Below are positions 7,156 through 16,480 of a stretch of DNA of 64,000 nucleotides, piece by piece. A model generated the notes under the pieces. That model saw nothing but the letters and a program-made list of their open reading frames with translations, did no database searches and was not told the DNA's origin. Made by a program: the position numbers and the translations under genes. Numbering within the stretch: the stretch's first letter is position 1; each line of letters opens with the position of its first letter. This DNA is from Pseudomonas khavaziana (GTDB lineage Bacteria; Pseudomonadota; Gammaproteobacteria; Pseudomonadales; Pseudomonadaceae), in assembly GCF_019145205.1 (NCBI RefSeq), contig NZ_JAHSTT010000015.1, positions 1 to 64,000 on the forward strand. Direction: 5' to 3'.

Positions 7156-9594
7156 ATGCCTGATCCTGTTGCTGCCAGCTTGCGTCTAGCGCCCGAAGCG
7201 CTGACTCGCCCTTTCTCCGCTGAACAGTTCAGCTTCTCGACCACCAATGATTTGGAGCCCTTTCGCGGTGTGCTTGGCCAGGAACGTGCGGTTGAAGCCT
7301 TGCAGTTCGGCGTGGCCATGCCACGCCCCGGTTACAACGTGTTTGTCATGGGCGAGCCGGGCACCGGCCGCTTTTCGTTCGTCAAACGCTACCTGAAAGC
7401 CGAAGGCAAGCGCCTGCAGACCCCGGCGGACTGGGTCTATGTGAATAATTTCGATGAGCCGCGCGAACCCCGCGCCCTGGAATTGCCGGGGGGCGGCGCT
7501 GCGGCGTTTATCGCCGATATCAACGGCTTGGTCGACAACCTGGTCGCGACCTTCCCGGCGGTGTTTGAACACCCGACTTATCAACAGCGCAAAAGCGCCA
7601 TCGACCGGGCCTTCAACCAGCGCTACGACAAGGCGCTGGACGTGATCGAACGCCTGGCCCTGGAAAAGGACGTGGCGCTGTACCGCGACAGCTCCAACAT
7701 CGCCTTCACGCCGATGCTCGATGGCAAGGCGCTGGACGAAGCCGAGTTCTCGCAACTGCCTGAAGCCGATCGCGAGCGCTTCCACACCGATATCTCCGAG
7801 TTGGAAGAACGTCTCAACGAAGAACTGGCCAGCCTGCCGCAGTGGAAGCGTGAGTCCAACAACCAACTGCGCCAGTTCAACGAAGAAACCATCACTCTGG
7901 CCCTGCAACCGTTGCTAGCGCCGTTGTCGGAAAAGTACGCAGAAAACGCCGGCGTCTGCGGCTACCTGCAAGCCATGCAGGTGTACCTGCTTAAAACCGT
8001 GGTCGAGCAATTGGTGGATGACGCCAAGACCGATGCCCAGGCGCGCAAGCTGCTCGAAGAGCAGTACTGCCCGAGCCTGGTGGTGGGCCATCCGGTCAAC
8101 GGTGGCGCGCCCGTGGTGTTTGAACCGCACCCCACCTACGACAACCTGTTCGGCCGCATCGAATACAGCACCGATCAGGGCGCGCTCTACACCACTTATC
8201 GCCAGTTGCGCCCGGGCGCCTTGCACCGCGCCAATGGCGGTTTCCTGATTCTTGAAGCCGAGAAGATGCTCAGCGAGCCGTTCGTGTGGGATGCGCTCAA
8301 GCGCTCCCTGCAATCGCGCAAGCTCAAGATGGAATCGCCCCTGGGTGAGCTGGGCCGCCTGGCCACCGTGACCCTCAACCCGCAAATGATCCCGTTGCAG
8401 GTCAAGGTGATCATCATCGGCTCGCGCCAGTTGTACTACGCGTTGCAAGATGCCGACCCGGACTTCCAGGAGATGTTTCGCGTACTGGTGGACTTCGACG
8501 AAGACATCCCGATGGTCGACGAAAGTCTGGAGCAGTTCGCCCAGTTGCTCAAGACCCGCACTTCGGAAGAAGGCATGGCGCCACTGACCTCGGACGCGGT
8601 GGCGCGCCTGGCGACCTATAGCGCACGTCTGGCGGAACATCAGGGCCGGTTGTCGGCGCGGATCGGCGATTTGTTCCAGTTGGTCAGCGAGGCGGACTTC
8701 ATTCGCCACCTGGCGGGCGACGAGATGACCGACGCCGGGCATATCGAGCGCGCTCTCAAGGCCAAGGCCACGCGTACCGGTCGCGTGTCGGCGCGGATTC
8801 TCGACGACATGCTCGCCGGCGTCATCCTCATCGACACCGCTGGCGCTGCCGTGGGCAAGTGCAACGGCCTGACGGTGCTGGAGGTCGGCGACTCGGCATT
8901 CGGTGTTCCGGCGCGGATTTCCGCCACGGTGTACCCGGGCGGCAGCGGCATTGTCGACATCGAGCGCGAAGTTAACCTGGGCCAGCCGATCCATTCCAAG
9001 GGCGTGATGATCCTCACCGGTTACCTGGGCAGCCGCTATGCCCAGGAATTCCCGTTGGCGATTTCTGCGAGCATCGCCCTGGAGCAGTCCTACGGTTATG
9101 TGGATGGCGACAGTGCCTCCCTGGGCGAGGCCTGCACCTTGATTTCGGCCTTGTCGAAGACGCCGCTCAAGCAGTGTTTTGCCATCACCGGCTCGATCAA
9201 CCAGTTTGGTGAAGTGCAGGCGGTGGGTGGGGTCAACGAGAAAATCGAAGGTTTCTTCCGCCTTTGCGAAGCACGCGGCTTGACCGGTGAGCAAGGCGCG
9301 ATCATCCCCCAGGCCAACGTTGCCACGCTGATGCTCGATGAGAAGGTGTTGCAGGCCGTGCGTAACGGGCAGTTCCATATCTATGCGGTACGCCAGGCGG
9401 ATGAGGCGTTGAGCCTGTTGGTGGGCGAGGATGCCGGTGAGCCGGACGCAGAGGGCCAATTCCCGGAAGGCACCGTGAATGCGCGGGTGGTGGAGCGTTT
9501 GCGAGCGATTGCCGAGATGATCAGCGAGGAAGATCTTAAGGAGGCGGAGAAGGAGCTGGCGCAGCAGGCGTTGGCAGAAGCCAAACCGACCTGA
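7156..9594 (+). CDS. Lon-like ATP-dependent protease (PA4576 type)
   Basis: The 812-residue protein combines a divergent AAA+ module with a C-terminal S16 Lon protease domain. The P-loop at residues 66-74 reads GEPGTGRFS, with Arg where Lys is usual. The peptidase dyad is Ser653 (DGDSAS) and Lys696 (GGVNEKIEG), 43 residues apart as in E. coli Lon. The start at 7156 has AAGGA 8 bases upstream. From memory, the order protease, PA4575-like gene, YqhA-like gene matches P. aeruginosa PA4576-PA4574, which supports the assignment to this clade rather than to housekeeping Lon. Confidence 0.88.
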   Translation: MPDPVAASLRLAPEALTRPFSAEQFSFSTTNDLEPFRGVLGQERAVEALQFGVAMPRPGYNVFVMGEPGTGRFSFVKRYLKAEGKRLQTPADWVYVNNFDEPREPRALELPGGGAAAFIADINGLVDNLVATFPAVFEHPTYQQRKSAIDRAFNQRYDKALDVIERLALEKDVALYRDSSNIAFTPMLDGKALDEAEFSQLPEADRERFHTDISELEERLNEELASLPQWKRESNNQLRQFNEETITLALQPLLAPLSEKYAENAGVCGYLQAMQVYLLKTVVEQLVDDAKTDAQARKLLEEQYCPSLVVGHPVNGGAPVVFEPHPTYDNLFGRIEYSTDQGALYTTYRQLRPGALHRANGGFLILEAEKMLSEPFVWDALKRSLQSRKLKMESPLGELGRLATVTLNPQMIPLQVKVIIIGSRQLYYALQDADPDFQEMFRVLVDFDEDIPMVDESLEQFAQLLKTRTSEEGMAPLTSDAVARLATYSARLAEHQGRLSARIGDLFQLVSEADFIRHLAGDEMTDAGHIERALKAKATRTGRVSARILDDMLAGVILIDTAGAAVGKCNGLTVLEVGDSAFGVPARISATVYPGGSGIVDIEREVNLGQPIHSKGVMILTGYLGSRYAQEFPLAISASIALEQSYGYVDGDSASLGEACTLISALSKTPLKQCFAITGSINQFGEVQAVGGVNEKIEGFFRLCEARGLTGEQGAIIPQANVATLMLDEKVLQAVRNGQFHIYAVRQADEALSLLVGEDAGEPDAEGQFPEGTVNARVVERLRAIAEMISEEDLKEAEKELAQQALAEAKPT

Positions 9595-9620
9595 TTCCTT
9601 AAGCTCAATGGGGAACAAAA

Positions 9621-9713
9621 GTGTGGGAGGGGGCTTGCCCCCGATAGCGGTGGTGAAGTCACAGTTGCATTGACTGATATACCGCAATCGGGAGCAAGCC
9701 CCCTCCCACATTT
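9621..9713. repeat. REP pair in inverted orientation
   Basis: GTGTGGGAGGGGGCTTGCCC at the left and its inverted counterpart GGGAGCAAGCCCCCTCCCAC at the right frame a short unrelated loop. The arms are near-identical to those at 4341-4435. The doublet lies just after the Lon-like gene. Confidence 0.9.
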
Positions 9714-9892
9714 GCTCCTGCGTATGTCACTAAATTGACAGCTATCCCGGGCCGACGCCCGTTGGTCCCTACAACCTTGGTTTGGCGCGTTTTTCTTCTA
9801 TTCTCAATTCAGGGATATCCACAGGAGTCGCAGGATAGAGACAGCCTCGCCTTGCGCTGGGGCTGAACACCGATCTACCGAGGGTCGCCGCC

Positions 9893-10210
9893 ATGTCGCG
9901 CAACCTTTGCCTTACCCGCCAGTGCCTGGGCCTGGTCACCCGTATTGAATGCTCCATTCGCCCACTCGCCGGGGACAACGGACTGTGGACGTTATTGTTT
10001 GCCGCTGGAATGTTGGGCGAACAGCCTTCCACCGTCAAGTCCGAGGGCCCGTTTAAAGGGCCCTGGGTGGCTGAAACAATGCTGGGCTCCATCGTCGATA
10101 ACCTGACCTTGCATGGCTACGAGCAAATGGACGAACCGCAGATCTGGTGCCTGCACCTGCAAGCTCATCTGCGCCAACTCAATGGCAGTCAAGAGCGGCT
10201 GGCCCTTTAG
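9893..10210 (+). CDS. PA4575-family small conserved protein
   Basis: The 105-residue protein has a cysteine-bearing start (MSRNLCLTRQCLGLVTRIEC) and no signal peptide, membrane segment or catalytic motif that I recognise. I place it in the PA4575 family from its sequence and from its position between the Lon-like protease and the YqhA-like gene. The function is unknown. Confidence 0.65.
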   Translation: MSRNLCLTRQCLGLVTRIECSIRPLAGDNGLWTLLFAAGMLGEQPSTVKSEGPFKGPWVAETMLGSIVDNLTLHGYEQMDEPQIWCLHLQAHLRQLNGSQERLAL

Positions 10211-10216
10211 CGCCGG

Positions 10217-12040
10217 CTATTTGCTCTCAGGCTTGTCCAGCTTGACCTCAAAGCCGTATTGCACGGTGCTGAGGTCGGTGCGCTGGTAACTTTCCAGCGT
10301 CGTCGGCTGGCCGTAGAAGTAATGCACGTCAAACAACGCCGTACCGTACTCCTCGGCGCGGTGGCTGACGCTGAGGATCTCCTTGAGGTAGTTGCCGCTG
10401 GCGTCCTTGGCATAGAAGCGCCAGCTATCGGATGGGAAATCCTTCTGGTCGACGATCAGTGCGTTGTCCTTGAGCGACAGGCCCTTGGGCAGCTTGGCCA
10501 CGTCAATCGTGGTTTTTTCAATGCTGGCCAGGAAAAGCGGTACGGAGCCCACTACAAATGCCGGAGTCTCAGGGAACAGGTTGAGGTCGTATGTGAGCGT
10601 GCCGCTGGCGGCGTTCAGCTCGAACGCTTCGGTCGGCAACTCGATAGGCTCGCCGCGTTCGCCCTTGTCGTCGGCGGTGAAGAAGGTGATAGGCGCATCA
10701 CTGTTGTTACGTTCAGCGCCGACCAAGTCATCATTGAAGGTGTAGGGGTGATCAAACACGATTTTCGCCGCGCTGGCATCTTCGGTCGATTGGCTGATGG
10801 TGACGCTGCCTTTGAGCTGGTCCTCGCTCATTGAGGCATCTTTTAGCCAACTGGCGGCGCTGTCGTCATACACCGTCACCGGCATCGGCAGGGGCTGCAC
10901 GGTCTGCTGCAGGCTGTTTCTGTCGAAGCGCAGCACCGGCAGGTCCAGGTCTTTGTGGGTGACCGTAGCTGTAGAAAAATCCAGCACATTGACCTGCAGA
11001 TTGTCGATCAGCCCATTGAAATACACCTTGGCGTAATGGCCGCTCTGCTTGTGTTCGAAGGCTTTTTGCTCGTCGGTAAGCTGTTTCTCGAAGGCCTCGG
11101 ACCAGGTCTTCTGTTTCTGCATTTCAGCCAGTTGTTTCTCGTAGAACGCCACTTGCGAGGCACTCTCGTTGATCGAGCCTGAGCGCGTGAGAAATTGCCC
11201 GGTGCTGTCCCGTGCCTGCACCAGCAGCGGGTTCGGCGACTCGTCGCCCAGTTCGGCGGCGAGGGGGGCGCTGTTGGTCAGTTCGATCTCGGCGTAGTTC
11301 TTTTCCAGCGCCAGCAGGTTGAGGGTGATACCGCCCTCGGTGCGTTTATGGCCGACGTCTTTTTTCGTCAGATCGAACGTCAGCACCTTGCCCGGGGTGA
11401 CCACTTCGACTGCGCCCTTGAGGCTGACCGGCTGTGGCTGGCTTTTGTTTTCCGTCTCGATGCCCTCGATAAACGGATACGTGACCGTCAGGTCGTCGGG
11501 ATTGTTCAGGTTGGAGCTGCTCGGGCTCAGTTGGATGCCAGGATCGGTTTCAGACCACTCCGGCTGGAAAGGAATGACTTTATTGTTGCTTAGGGTGACC
11601 GATTGCCATTCCAGGCCATGGGGGAAGGGGAACTGGTCGGGGGCGTTGAAGTTGAACGGGAACACCGGCTGCAAATCCGTCAGATAGTCCGAATGGGAGC
11701 TCTTGCGCAGCACGAACAGGCCGTTGATATAGGTGTCCACCAGGGCTTGCGGGGTAGGGTAGTGCTTGAGTAGGGCCAGGCTGTCTTCGCCGTACTCGGC
11801 TTCGATGGGCTTGCTGGCAAGCTTGAGGCGCGCACGCTCCAGCAACAGCAGCGAGCCGCCGAGGTCGGCGATGGCGTCGCGCAGCTTGGGATCCTGGATG
11901 TCGTCCAGGGACTGTTCGAATTGGGTGGTTTTCTCTTCGAGGGTGGCTTGCTTCTGCTCTTCTTTGGGCGAGCAGCCGCTGGCCATCAGCAACGCCGCGC
12001 ACAGGCCGAGCGTGGCCAAAGGGGATCGCACATCCATCAT
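10217..12040 (-). CDS. large lipoprotein, function unknown
   Basis: I chose the ATG at 12040 because AGGAAA stands 8 bases upstream, giving 607 residues; the ATG at 12064 has no ribosome site. The lipobox MASGC occurs at about residue 18-22, followed by an acidic linker (SPKEEQKQATLEEKTTQFEQSLDD). The remainder is a long, mostly beta-rich, charged region with a helical stretch near residues 300-350 (FYEKQLAEMQKQKTWSEAFEKQL). No enzyme motif is visible. It is probably an outer-membrane or periplasm-facing lipoprotein. Confidence 0.75.
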   Translation of the reverse strand: MMDVRSPLATLGLCAALLMASGCSPKEEQKQATLEEKTTQFEQSLDDIQDPKLRDAIADLGGSLLLLERARLKLASKPIEAEYGEDSLALLKHYPTPQALVDTYINGLFVLRKSSHSDYLTDLQPVFPFNFNAPDQFPFPHGLEWQSVTLSNNKVIPFQPEWSETDPGIQLSPSSSNLNNPDDLTVTYPFIEGIETENKSQPQPVSLKGAVEVVTPGKVLTFDLTKKDVGHKRTEGGITLNLLALEKNYAEIELTNSAPLAAELGDESPNPLLVQARDSTGQFLTRSGSINESASQVAFYEKQLAEMQKQKTWSEAFEKQLTDEQKAFEHKQSGHYAKVYFNGLIDNLQVNVLDFSTATVTHKDLDLPVLRFDRNSLQQTVQPLPMPVTVYDDSAASWLKDASMSEDQLKGSVTISQSTEDASAAKIVFDHPYTFNDDLVGAERNNSDAPITFFTADDKGERGEPIELPTEAFELNAASGTLTYDLNLFPETPAFVVGSVPLFLASIEKTTIDVAKLPKGLSLKDNALIVDQKDFPSDSWRFYAKDASGNYLKEILSVSHRAEEYGTALFDVHYFYGQPTTLESYQRTDLSTVQYGFEVKLDKPESK

Positions 12041-12202
12041 CTGAGTTTTCCTGTCCGACATCATCGAGCCGAGTTGATGGTCTCGACACTAGCAGAAAAA
12101 CGCTCTTACAGATGCCACTTGGGTCAGTTTTCTAGCGGTGACAGGGGCCGGGTGGCGGCTGGTATACTCGGCGCCATTTTTAGCCAAGCTGTGTGAGATT
12201 CA

Positions 12203-12691
12203 ATGGAACGCTTTATCGAAAATACGATGTACGCCTCGCGTTGGCTGCTGGCGCCGATCTACCTGGGGCTGTCCCTGGGCTTGCTGATCCTGGCGCTGAA
12301 ATTCTTCCAGGAAATCATTCACGTGATTCCCAACATCTTCACCATGTTGGAAGCGGAAGTGATCCTGTTGCTGCTGTCGCTGATCGACATGGCCCTGGTG
12401 GGCGGCTTGCTGGTGATGGTGATGATTTCCGGCTACGAGAACTTCGTCTCGCAGCTGGACATCGATGAAAACAAGGAAAAGCTCAACTGGCTGGGCACCA
12501 TGGACTCTTCGTCGCTGAAGATGAAAGTGGCGGCCTCCATCGTGGCGATTTCCTCCATCCACTTGCTGCGCATCTTCATGGACGCCAAGAACGTCGATCC
12601 GCAACACCTGATGTGGTATGTGATCATCCACATGACCTTCGTGGTCTCGGCGTTTGCCATGGGCTACCTGGACAAACTCACCAAGCACTGA
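12203..12691 (+). CDS. TIGR00645/YqhA-family inner membrane protein
   Basis: The 162-residue protein shows four hydrophobic segments (about residues 12-33, 50-76, 105-120 and 134-154) and the family pattern ENTMYASRWLLAPIYLGLSLGLL, then DMALVGGLLVMVMISGYENFVS. The family (E. coli YqhA) is an integral membrane protein of unknown transport or structural role. It is the conserved neighbour of the PA4575-like gene, although a divergent lipoprotein gene lies between them here. Confidence 0.88.
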   Translation: MERFIENTMYASRWLLAPIYLGLSLGLLILALKFFQEIIHVIPNIFTMLEAEVILLLLSLIDMALVGGLLVMVMISGYENFVSQLDIDENKEKLNWLGTMDSSSLKMKVAASIVAISSIHLLRIFMDAKNVDPQHLMWYVIIHMTFVVSAFAMGYLDKLTKH

Positions 12692-12706
12692 TGCCCCGCG
12701 CCGGCC

Positions 12707-14140
12707 TTACTGCTCGACGAAGTAGTAAGGCTGGCGGTTGATCGCCATTTGCTTGATGACCGTGACCGGCTCTTTCAGCCGGTCAGTATGGTCCGTCAGC
12801 GCGATGTTGCCGGGCTTGTCGGCAAGGAAGGCGCGTAGCTCGGGTTCGGTCTTGAGGATCGGCAGATAGGCTTGCAGGTAGAACACGCTGGCGCCGGCGA
12901 TCCGCTCGTTGGGCTGGAACATCGCCACCGTTTTCCCTTCGTCCTGCAGTGTCTGGATCTGGCTCATCACCGGTACGAATGAGTGGCGCACATCGGCTTT
13001 AGGTGCGAACCAGAATGCCGCGCACAGGTAACAGGCGATGGCCAGGCTGAAAACCCCGGCGATGATGCGCCGGTGGTAACGGTACAGCGCCGGCTTGTGT
13101 GCCTTGGCCCACTCCAGCAACACCCGTGCATATTCGGCGGCCAGCACGGCAGCCGCCGGGGTGAGTGCCATCAAGTAAACCGTGCGTTTGCTCGAAGCCA
13201 GGGTCAGCAAGGTGAACTGCGCCACCAGCCACACGCTGAAAAACAGGCGATAGCGGTTGCGCACCAGGCTCTTACGGAAGTGCCACAGGCCCAGGTACAC
13301 CAGGATATTCCAGGGCAGGAACGCCTCTGGCAGCTTGGCGATGTAATAGTAGAACGGCTCGTAGTGCCCGGCTTCGACAAACGAGCCGCTGAAGCGTCCG
13401 ACGCTGTTGGTCCACAACACTTCCCCCACGGCCTGCATCCCGCCGCGTTGAAACAGCAATCCCAGCCATATCAGCAAGGGCACCAAGGCCAGCAGCGTGA
13501 ATAGTGCCGGTTTGAGCCAGTCACCGATGCGCAGGCGCCTATCCATCAGGCTGGTGCTGAGCAGGTAGACAAAGATCACGATGCCCGGCATTGCCAGGCC
13601 CAACACGCCCTTGCTCAACGTGGAGATGACCATACCGACGGTAAACAGCGCCCAGGCCCAGGTACTCGAACCTTCACGATCGGGCCGTACCGCCTGGTAA
13701 AACCCCAGCAGGGCAGCGGTGACACCGAGGCTGAGCAACGAATCCTCACCCACACCCCGCACATTGCCCCAGTAACTGGCCATGGTCGCCAGGATCAACG
13801 CGGCACTGAATGCCAGTGTCTGCGGTCGTCCAAAGCGGCGCAGCATGCCGTACAGCAGCATCACGCTAAACAAACCGGCGAACGCCGAGGCCAAACGCAC
13901 CGCCCCGGTGCTGGCGCCAAACAGGCGAATCGCCCCGGCATCCAGCCACAGGCTCAGGGGCGGTTTTTCCAGGAACGGCTCGCGAAACAGACGCGGCACC
14001 ACCCAGTCATCGTCCAGGTGCATCGCCATGGCGATCCCGGAAACCCGGGCTTCGGTGGAGCCTTGCAGCTCGTGGTTGCCGAGGGCGAAGAAGAACAATA
14101 GACCAGCAAGCAGGAGCAGCAGGGGAGCGGGACGCGTCAT
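12707..14140 (-). CDS. ArnT/PMT-type family 39 glycosyltransferase
   Basis: The 477-residue multi-spanning protein has about ten hydrophobic segments. The first periplasmic loop carries GSTEARVSGIAMAMHLDDDWVVPRLFREPFLEKPPLSLW, containing the family Glu/Asp and the EKPPL motif of ArnT-like enzymes. These transfer sugars from polyprenyl-phosphate carriers to lipid A or other envelope acceptors. No arn operon is adjacent, so the acceptor is unknown. It converges with the YqhA-like gene, with 15 bases between stops. Confidence 0.82.
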   Translation of the reverse strand: MTRPAPLLLLLAGLLFFFALGNHELQGSTEARVSGIAMAMHLDDDWVVPRLFREPFLEKPPLSLWLDAGAIRLFGASTGAVRLASAFAGLFSVMLLYGMLRRFGRPQTLAFSAALILATMASYWGNVRGVGEDSLLSLGVTAALLGFYQAVRPDREGSSTWAWALFTVGMVISTLSKGVLGLAMPGIVIFVYLLSTSLMDRRLRIGDWLKPALFTLLALVPLLIWLGLLFQRGGMQAVGEVLWTNSVGRFSGSFVEAGHYEPFYYYIAKLPEAFLPWNILVYLGLWHFRKSLVRNRYRLFFSVWLVAQFTLLTLASSKRTVYLMALTPAAAVLAAEYARVLLEWAKAHKPALYRYHRRIIAGVFSLAIACYLCAAFWFAPKADVRHSFVPVMSQIQTLQDEGKTVAMFQPNERIAGASVFYLQAYLPILKTEPELRAFLADKPGNIALTDHTDRLKEPVTVIKQMAINRQPYYFVEQ

Positions 14141-14256
14141 GGAATCTGGCTACCGGGGCATGAGACCGATCGGGCGACCGGTCATGGGTAGTCAGGGAGT
14201 ATACGAGCGCGATTCTTAACCTTTGGTGAACGGCTGTGGGGTTTTTCTCGGGCGAG

Positions 14257-15282
14257 TCAGGGCAGTTTCAAGCTGGGCACTGCCGCTTTGCCCTGTGCGG
14301 TCAGCACCGGCTCCAACTGCTCCCAGGTGAAGGCCAAGTCGTTGTCGCAACCGTCACCATTGGCCGGTGTCGAGAGTTGCAGGCCCTGGGTGTTGAAGCT
14401 GAGGTGAAAGTTGGAGTAATCGGTGATCGCCGGGCAGCCTTCGTCGGTAGTGGTTTGCTTGGCCAGCCAAGTGCTGAAGGCGGCCGGCAGCTTCAAATGG
14501 CCGGAATAGGCGTCATGCCATTGCTGATGGCCGCCGAGCCAGGTCCATGGGTCCACATTCTCACCGGTTTGCAGGTTCCAGGAGTGCAGCCCCCAACTGA
14601 TGCCCATGGCGCCTTGGCCTGCGGCCCAGCGGTAGAACCGCACGGTGAGAAATTGCGATGACCAATAGGCGGGCTCAACCTCGATCTCACTGGTATAGGC
14701 CGAGCCGTTTCGGCCCAGGTATTCACGCCGTTCATAAAAATAGTCGGTTAGATCTTCGTCATTGACGGCCAACGCGGCGAGTTGCTGATTGATCTTCTGC
14801 ACCGCCGGGCCGTCACCTTCCAGCTTGAGCGTGACGCGGGGGCCTTGGGTCTTGAGCAGGTAGGGATGGTTGTGGAAAGTCTTCTTCTCGGTCTTGATCG
14901 GCAGTGGCGCGGCTTCCATGGGCGCGTTATAGGCATCGCTGCCGCAGCCGTCCGTGCCAATGCGGCGTAAAGCCAGTGGTAGCGGCTTGCCCTCGGCGGT
15001 TTTGCTCCAGGCACCAGAGAGCGTATCGCCCTGGGGTTTTTGCAGGGCCCAGAAACCGGTGTTGCCTTCCTCCACCCAAGGGGCGTTGTCGTTGGCCTGG
15101 GTCAGCTGGATGGGGGTACGGATGCGCTGGTAGTAATAACTGCCGTGCTCCCCGTCGGCGCCATTGAAACAGACGGTGATAGCGGACTTGCCCAAAGTAC
15201 CTTGCCAGACCCCGTCCAGTTCGGCAGCGGTTGCGAATGAAGGGATGAAGGCGAGGGCGATGACGGCGAAGGGCTTGAACAC
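14257..15282 (-). CDS. exported protein, DUF3298-like C-terminal region
   Basis: A GTG start at 15282 preceded by GGAAG gives 341 residues starting (M)FKPFAVIALAFIPSFATA, a good signal peptide; upstream in-frame ATGs would add a long proline/arginine-rich extension that is unlikely to be translated. The N-terminal part resembles a small domain (LDGVWQGTLGKSAITVCFNG). The C-terminal half (EVEPAYWSSQFLTVRFYRWAAGQGAMGISWGLHSWNLQTG) resembles DUF3298/RsiV-type periplasmic domains. The function is unknown. Confidence 0.65.
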   Translation of the reverse strand: MFKPFAVIALAFIPSFATAAELDGVWQGTLGKSAITVCFNGADGEHGSYYYQRIRTPIQLTQANDNAPWVEEGNTGFWALQKPQGDTLSGAWSKTAEGKPLPLALRRIGTDGCGSDAYNAPMEAAPLPIKTEKKTFHNHPYLLKTQGPRVTLKLEGDGPAVQKINQQLAALAVNDEDLTDYFYERREYLGRNGSAYTSEIEVEPAYWSSQFLTVRFYRWAAGQGAMGISWGLHSWNLQTGENVDPWTWLGGHQQWHDAYSGHLKLPAAFSTWLAKQTTTDEGCPAITDYSNFHLSFNTQGLQLSTPANGDGCDNDLAFTWEQLEPVLTAQGKAAVPSLKLP

Positions 15283-15724
15283 GGGTATCTGACTTCCGGT
15301 TGTCTGATAAAGGCCGTCAGGGTAATGGGAAGTGTGAGGGGATGCCAGCGGGCGAGGTGGGCGTTGAGGCCTCTCGCCCCTGTTATAGGGTGGCGACCAT
15401 GCGCGGGTTAGCAGACCAGGAATCAAGGAACCCGGCGCACCCGAAAGTGCCCCGCGCACAGCCGCCATATCGCCTCCGAATTTCTCTCCGGGCAAAAAAA
15501 GCTCAGGACTGCTGGGCAGGTACTAACAATTGACCGCGCGCTGTACTGAGCGGTGGAGCTGCCATTGCTGCGACAGTTGCAGGCTATCCGCGACTGGTGA
15601 GTTTGACCAGCTCACCAGCAGCGCGTCATGTTGTGGGAAAACTCCGAAGCACTGCCCTGGCGACTTTCCTCCCTCCGGAATTCAGGTCGCCAGCGCCAGC
15701 TTTTTCTCCCGCCGGAAAACTCTG
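15283..15724. other. 442-base intergenic stretch, no gene seen
   Basis: Only short shadow frames occur. CTGGTGAG (15594-15601) and CTCACCAG (15611-15618) form a stem with a nine-base loop but no T run. It lies 3' of the cysteine hydrolase gene and 5' of the exported protein gene. Confidence 0.5.
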
Positions 15725-16243
15725 CTAAAAGCTCCACTCCTGCGCCCGAACCACCTGACAGAACGGCCCATTGAGCGTGGCATTGTGATGAGCCACGATG
15801 GCCTCTGCTTTCATCAAGGGTGTATCAGAACAGGTATGACCGTCGGCAATAAGCACCGCATCGAAGCCAAGATCACGCGCGGCACGGCAGGTGCTGTCGA
15901 CGCAGTATTGCGTTTTCATCCCGGTGACTACCGCGCCTGTGGCGCCGCAAGCGCGCAGATTGTCAGCCAGGTCGGTCATCGCAAAAGCACTGGGCCGGCG
16001 TTTTTCGAACACCACTTCCCCACCCAGTAACTTCAGTTCCTCTGCAACCAGCGTAAGCGGGCTGCCTTGTTCGATTGGCGAGCCAGCAGGCCCGATATGT
16101 CGCACGAGAAAAATCGGCGCGCCTGCGCTGCGGGCCTTGTCCATCAGGGTATTCAGGGTTTCCAACAGCTCGTCGCAGCGCCAGGGTTTTTCCGGGCCGT
16201 GGATGAGTCCGACTTGGATATCGAGTATCAACAGGGCGTACAT
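15725..16243 (-). CDS. cysteine hydrolase of the isochorismatase family
   Basis: With the ATG at 16243 (AAGGAG 8 bases upstream) the protein has 172 residues, normal for the family. The catalytic triad is readable: Asp in LLILDIQVGL, Lys in VVFEKRRPSAF and Cys in TGMKTQYCVDSTCRAA, with a cis-peptide-type GMKT loop. Members hydrolyse amides, isochorismate or ureido compounds. The gene is preceded by a threonine-rich leader peptide and terminator, which suggests control by charged tRNA-Thr. The substrate is not evident. Confidence 0.85.
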   Translation of the reverse strand: MYALLILDIQVGLIHGPEKPWRCDELLETLNTLMDKARSAGAPIFLVRHIGPAGSPIEQGSPLTLVAEELKLLGGEVVFEKRRPSAFAMTDLADNLRACGATGAVVTGMKTQYCVDSTCRAARDLGFDAVLIADGHTCSDTPLMKAEAIVAHHNATLNGPFCQVVRAQEWSF

Positions 16244-16284
16244 AGGTGCATCTCCTTGCGTGTGAACCAGCGACACAAGGGCAT

Positions 16285-16316
16285 AAAAAAGGCCCGTCCA
16301 TCGCTGGCGGGCCTTT
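16285..16316 (-). terminator. intrinsic terminator (attenuator) upstream of cysteine hydrolase gene
   Basis: On the minus strand AAAGGCCCG and CGGGCCTTT make a 9-bp stem with an 11-base loop, followed by six T residues. It stands 42 bases before the ATG at 16243 and 22 bases past the leader stop codon, so it would stop transcription before the hydrolase unless disrupted. Confidence 0.85.
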
Positions 16317-16338
16317 GAAGTGTTCGTTTGTTATTGGC

Positions 16339-16410
16339 TCACGACACCTCGCACGCTCCGCTTTCGGCGGTCGTGGTGGTGGTTGTCGAGGTGAGGCAAT
16401 AATTAGTCAT
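16339..16410 (-). CDS. threonine-rich leader peptide (23 aa), putative attenuator
   Basis: The minus-strand frame reads MTNYCLTS, six consecutive threonines (ACA ACC ACC ACC ACG ACC), then AESGACEVS and a TGA stop. One further Thr at residue 7 and one at residue 2 make eight of 23. The RNA can fold so that TTATTGCCTCAC pairs with GTGAGCCAATAA around the Thr codons, ahead of the terminator. No Shine-Dalgarno is present; the predicted transcription start coincides with the ATG. The combination of amino-acid-run peptide, competing stems and terminator is the design of amino-acid biosynthetic attenuators. Confidence 0.75.
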   Translation of the reverse strand: MTNYCLTSTTTTTTAESGACEVS

Positions 16411-16416
16411 GAATCG

Positions 16417-16445
16417 ACACTAGCAATATAGCCGTGGGCTGACAA
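16417..16445 (-). promoter_or_regulatory. putative sigma-70 promoter of leader peptide
   Basis: On the minus strand TTGTCA (16445-16440) and TAGTGT (16422-16417) are separated by 17 bases. The expected transcription start, about seven bases on, falls at 16410, the A of the leader ATG. That would produce a leaderless transcript. Confidence 0.5.
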
Positions 16446-16480
16446 GGCCGAGGTCCAGGCGAGGCGGTCGCGACAGTGCT

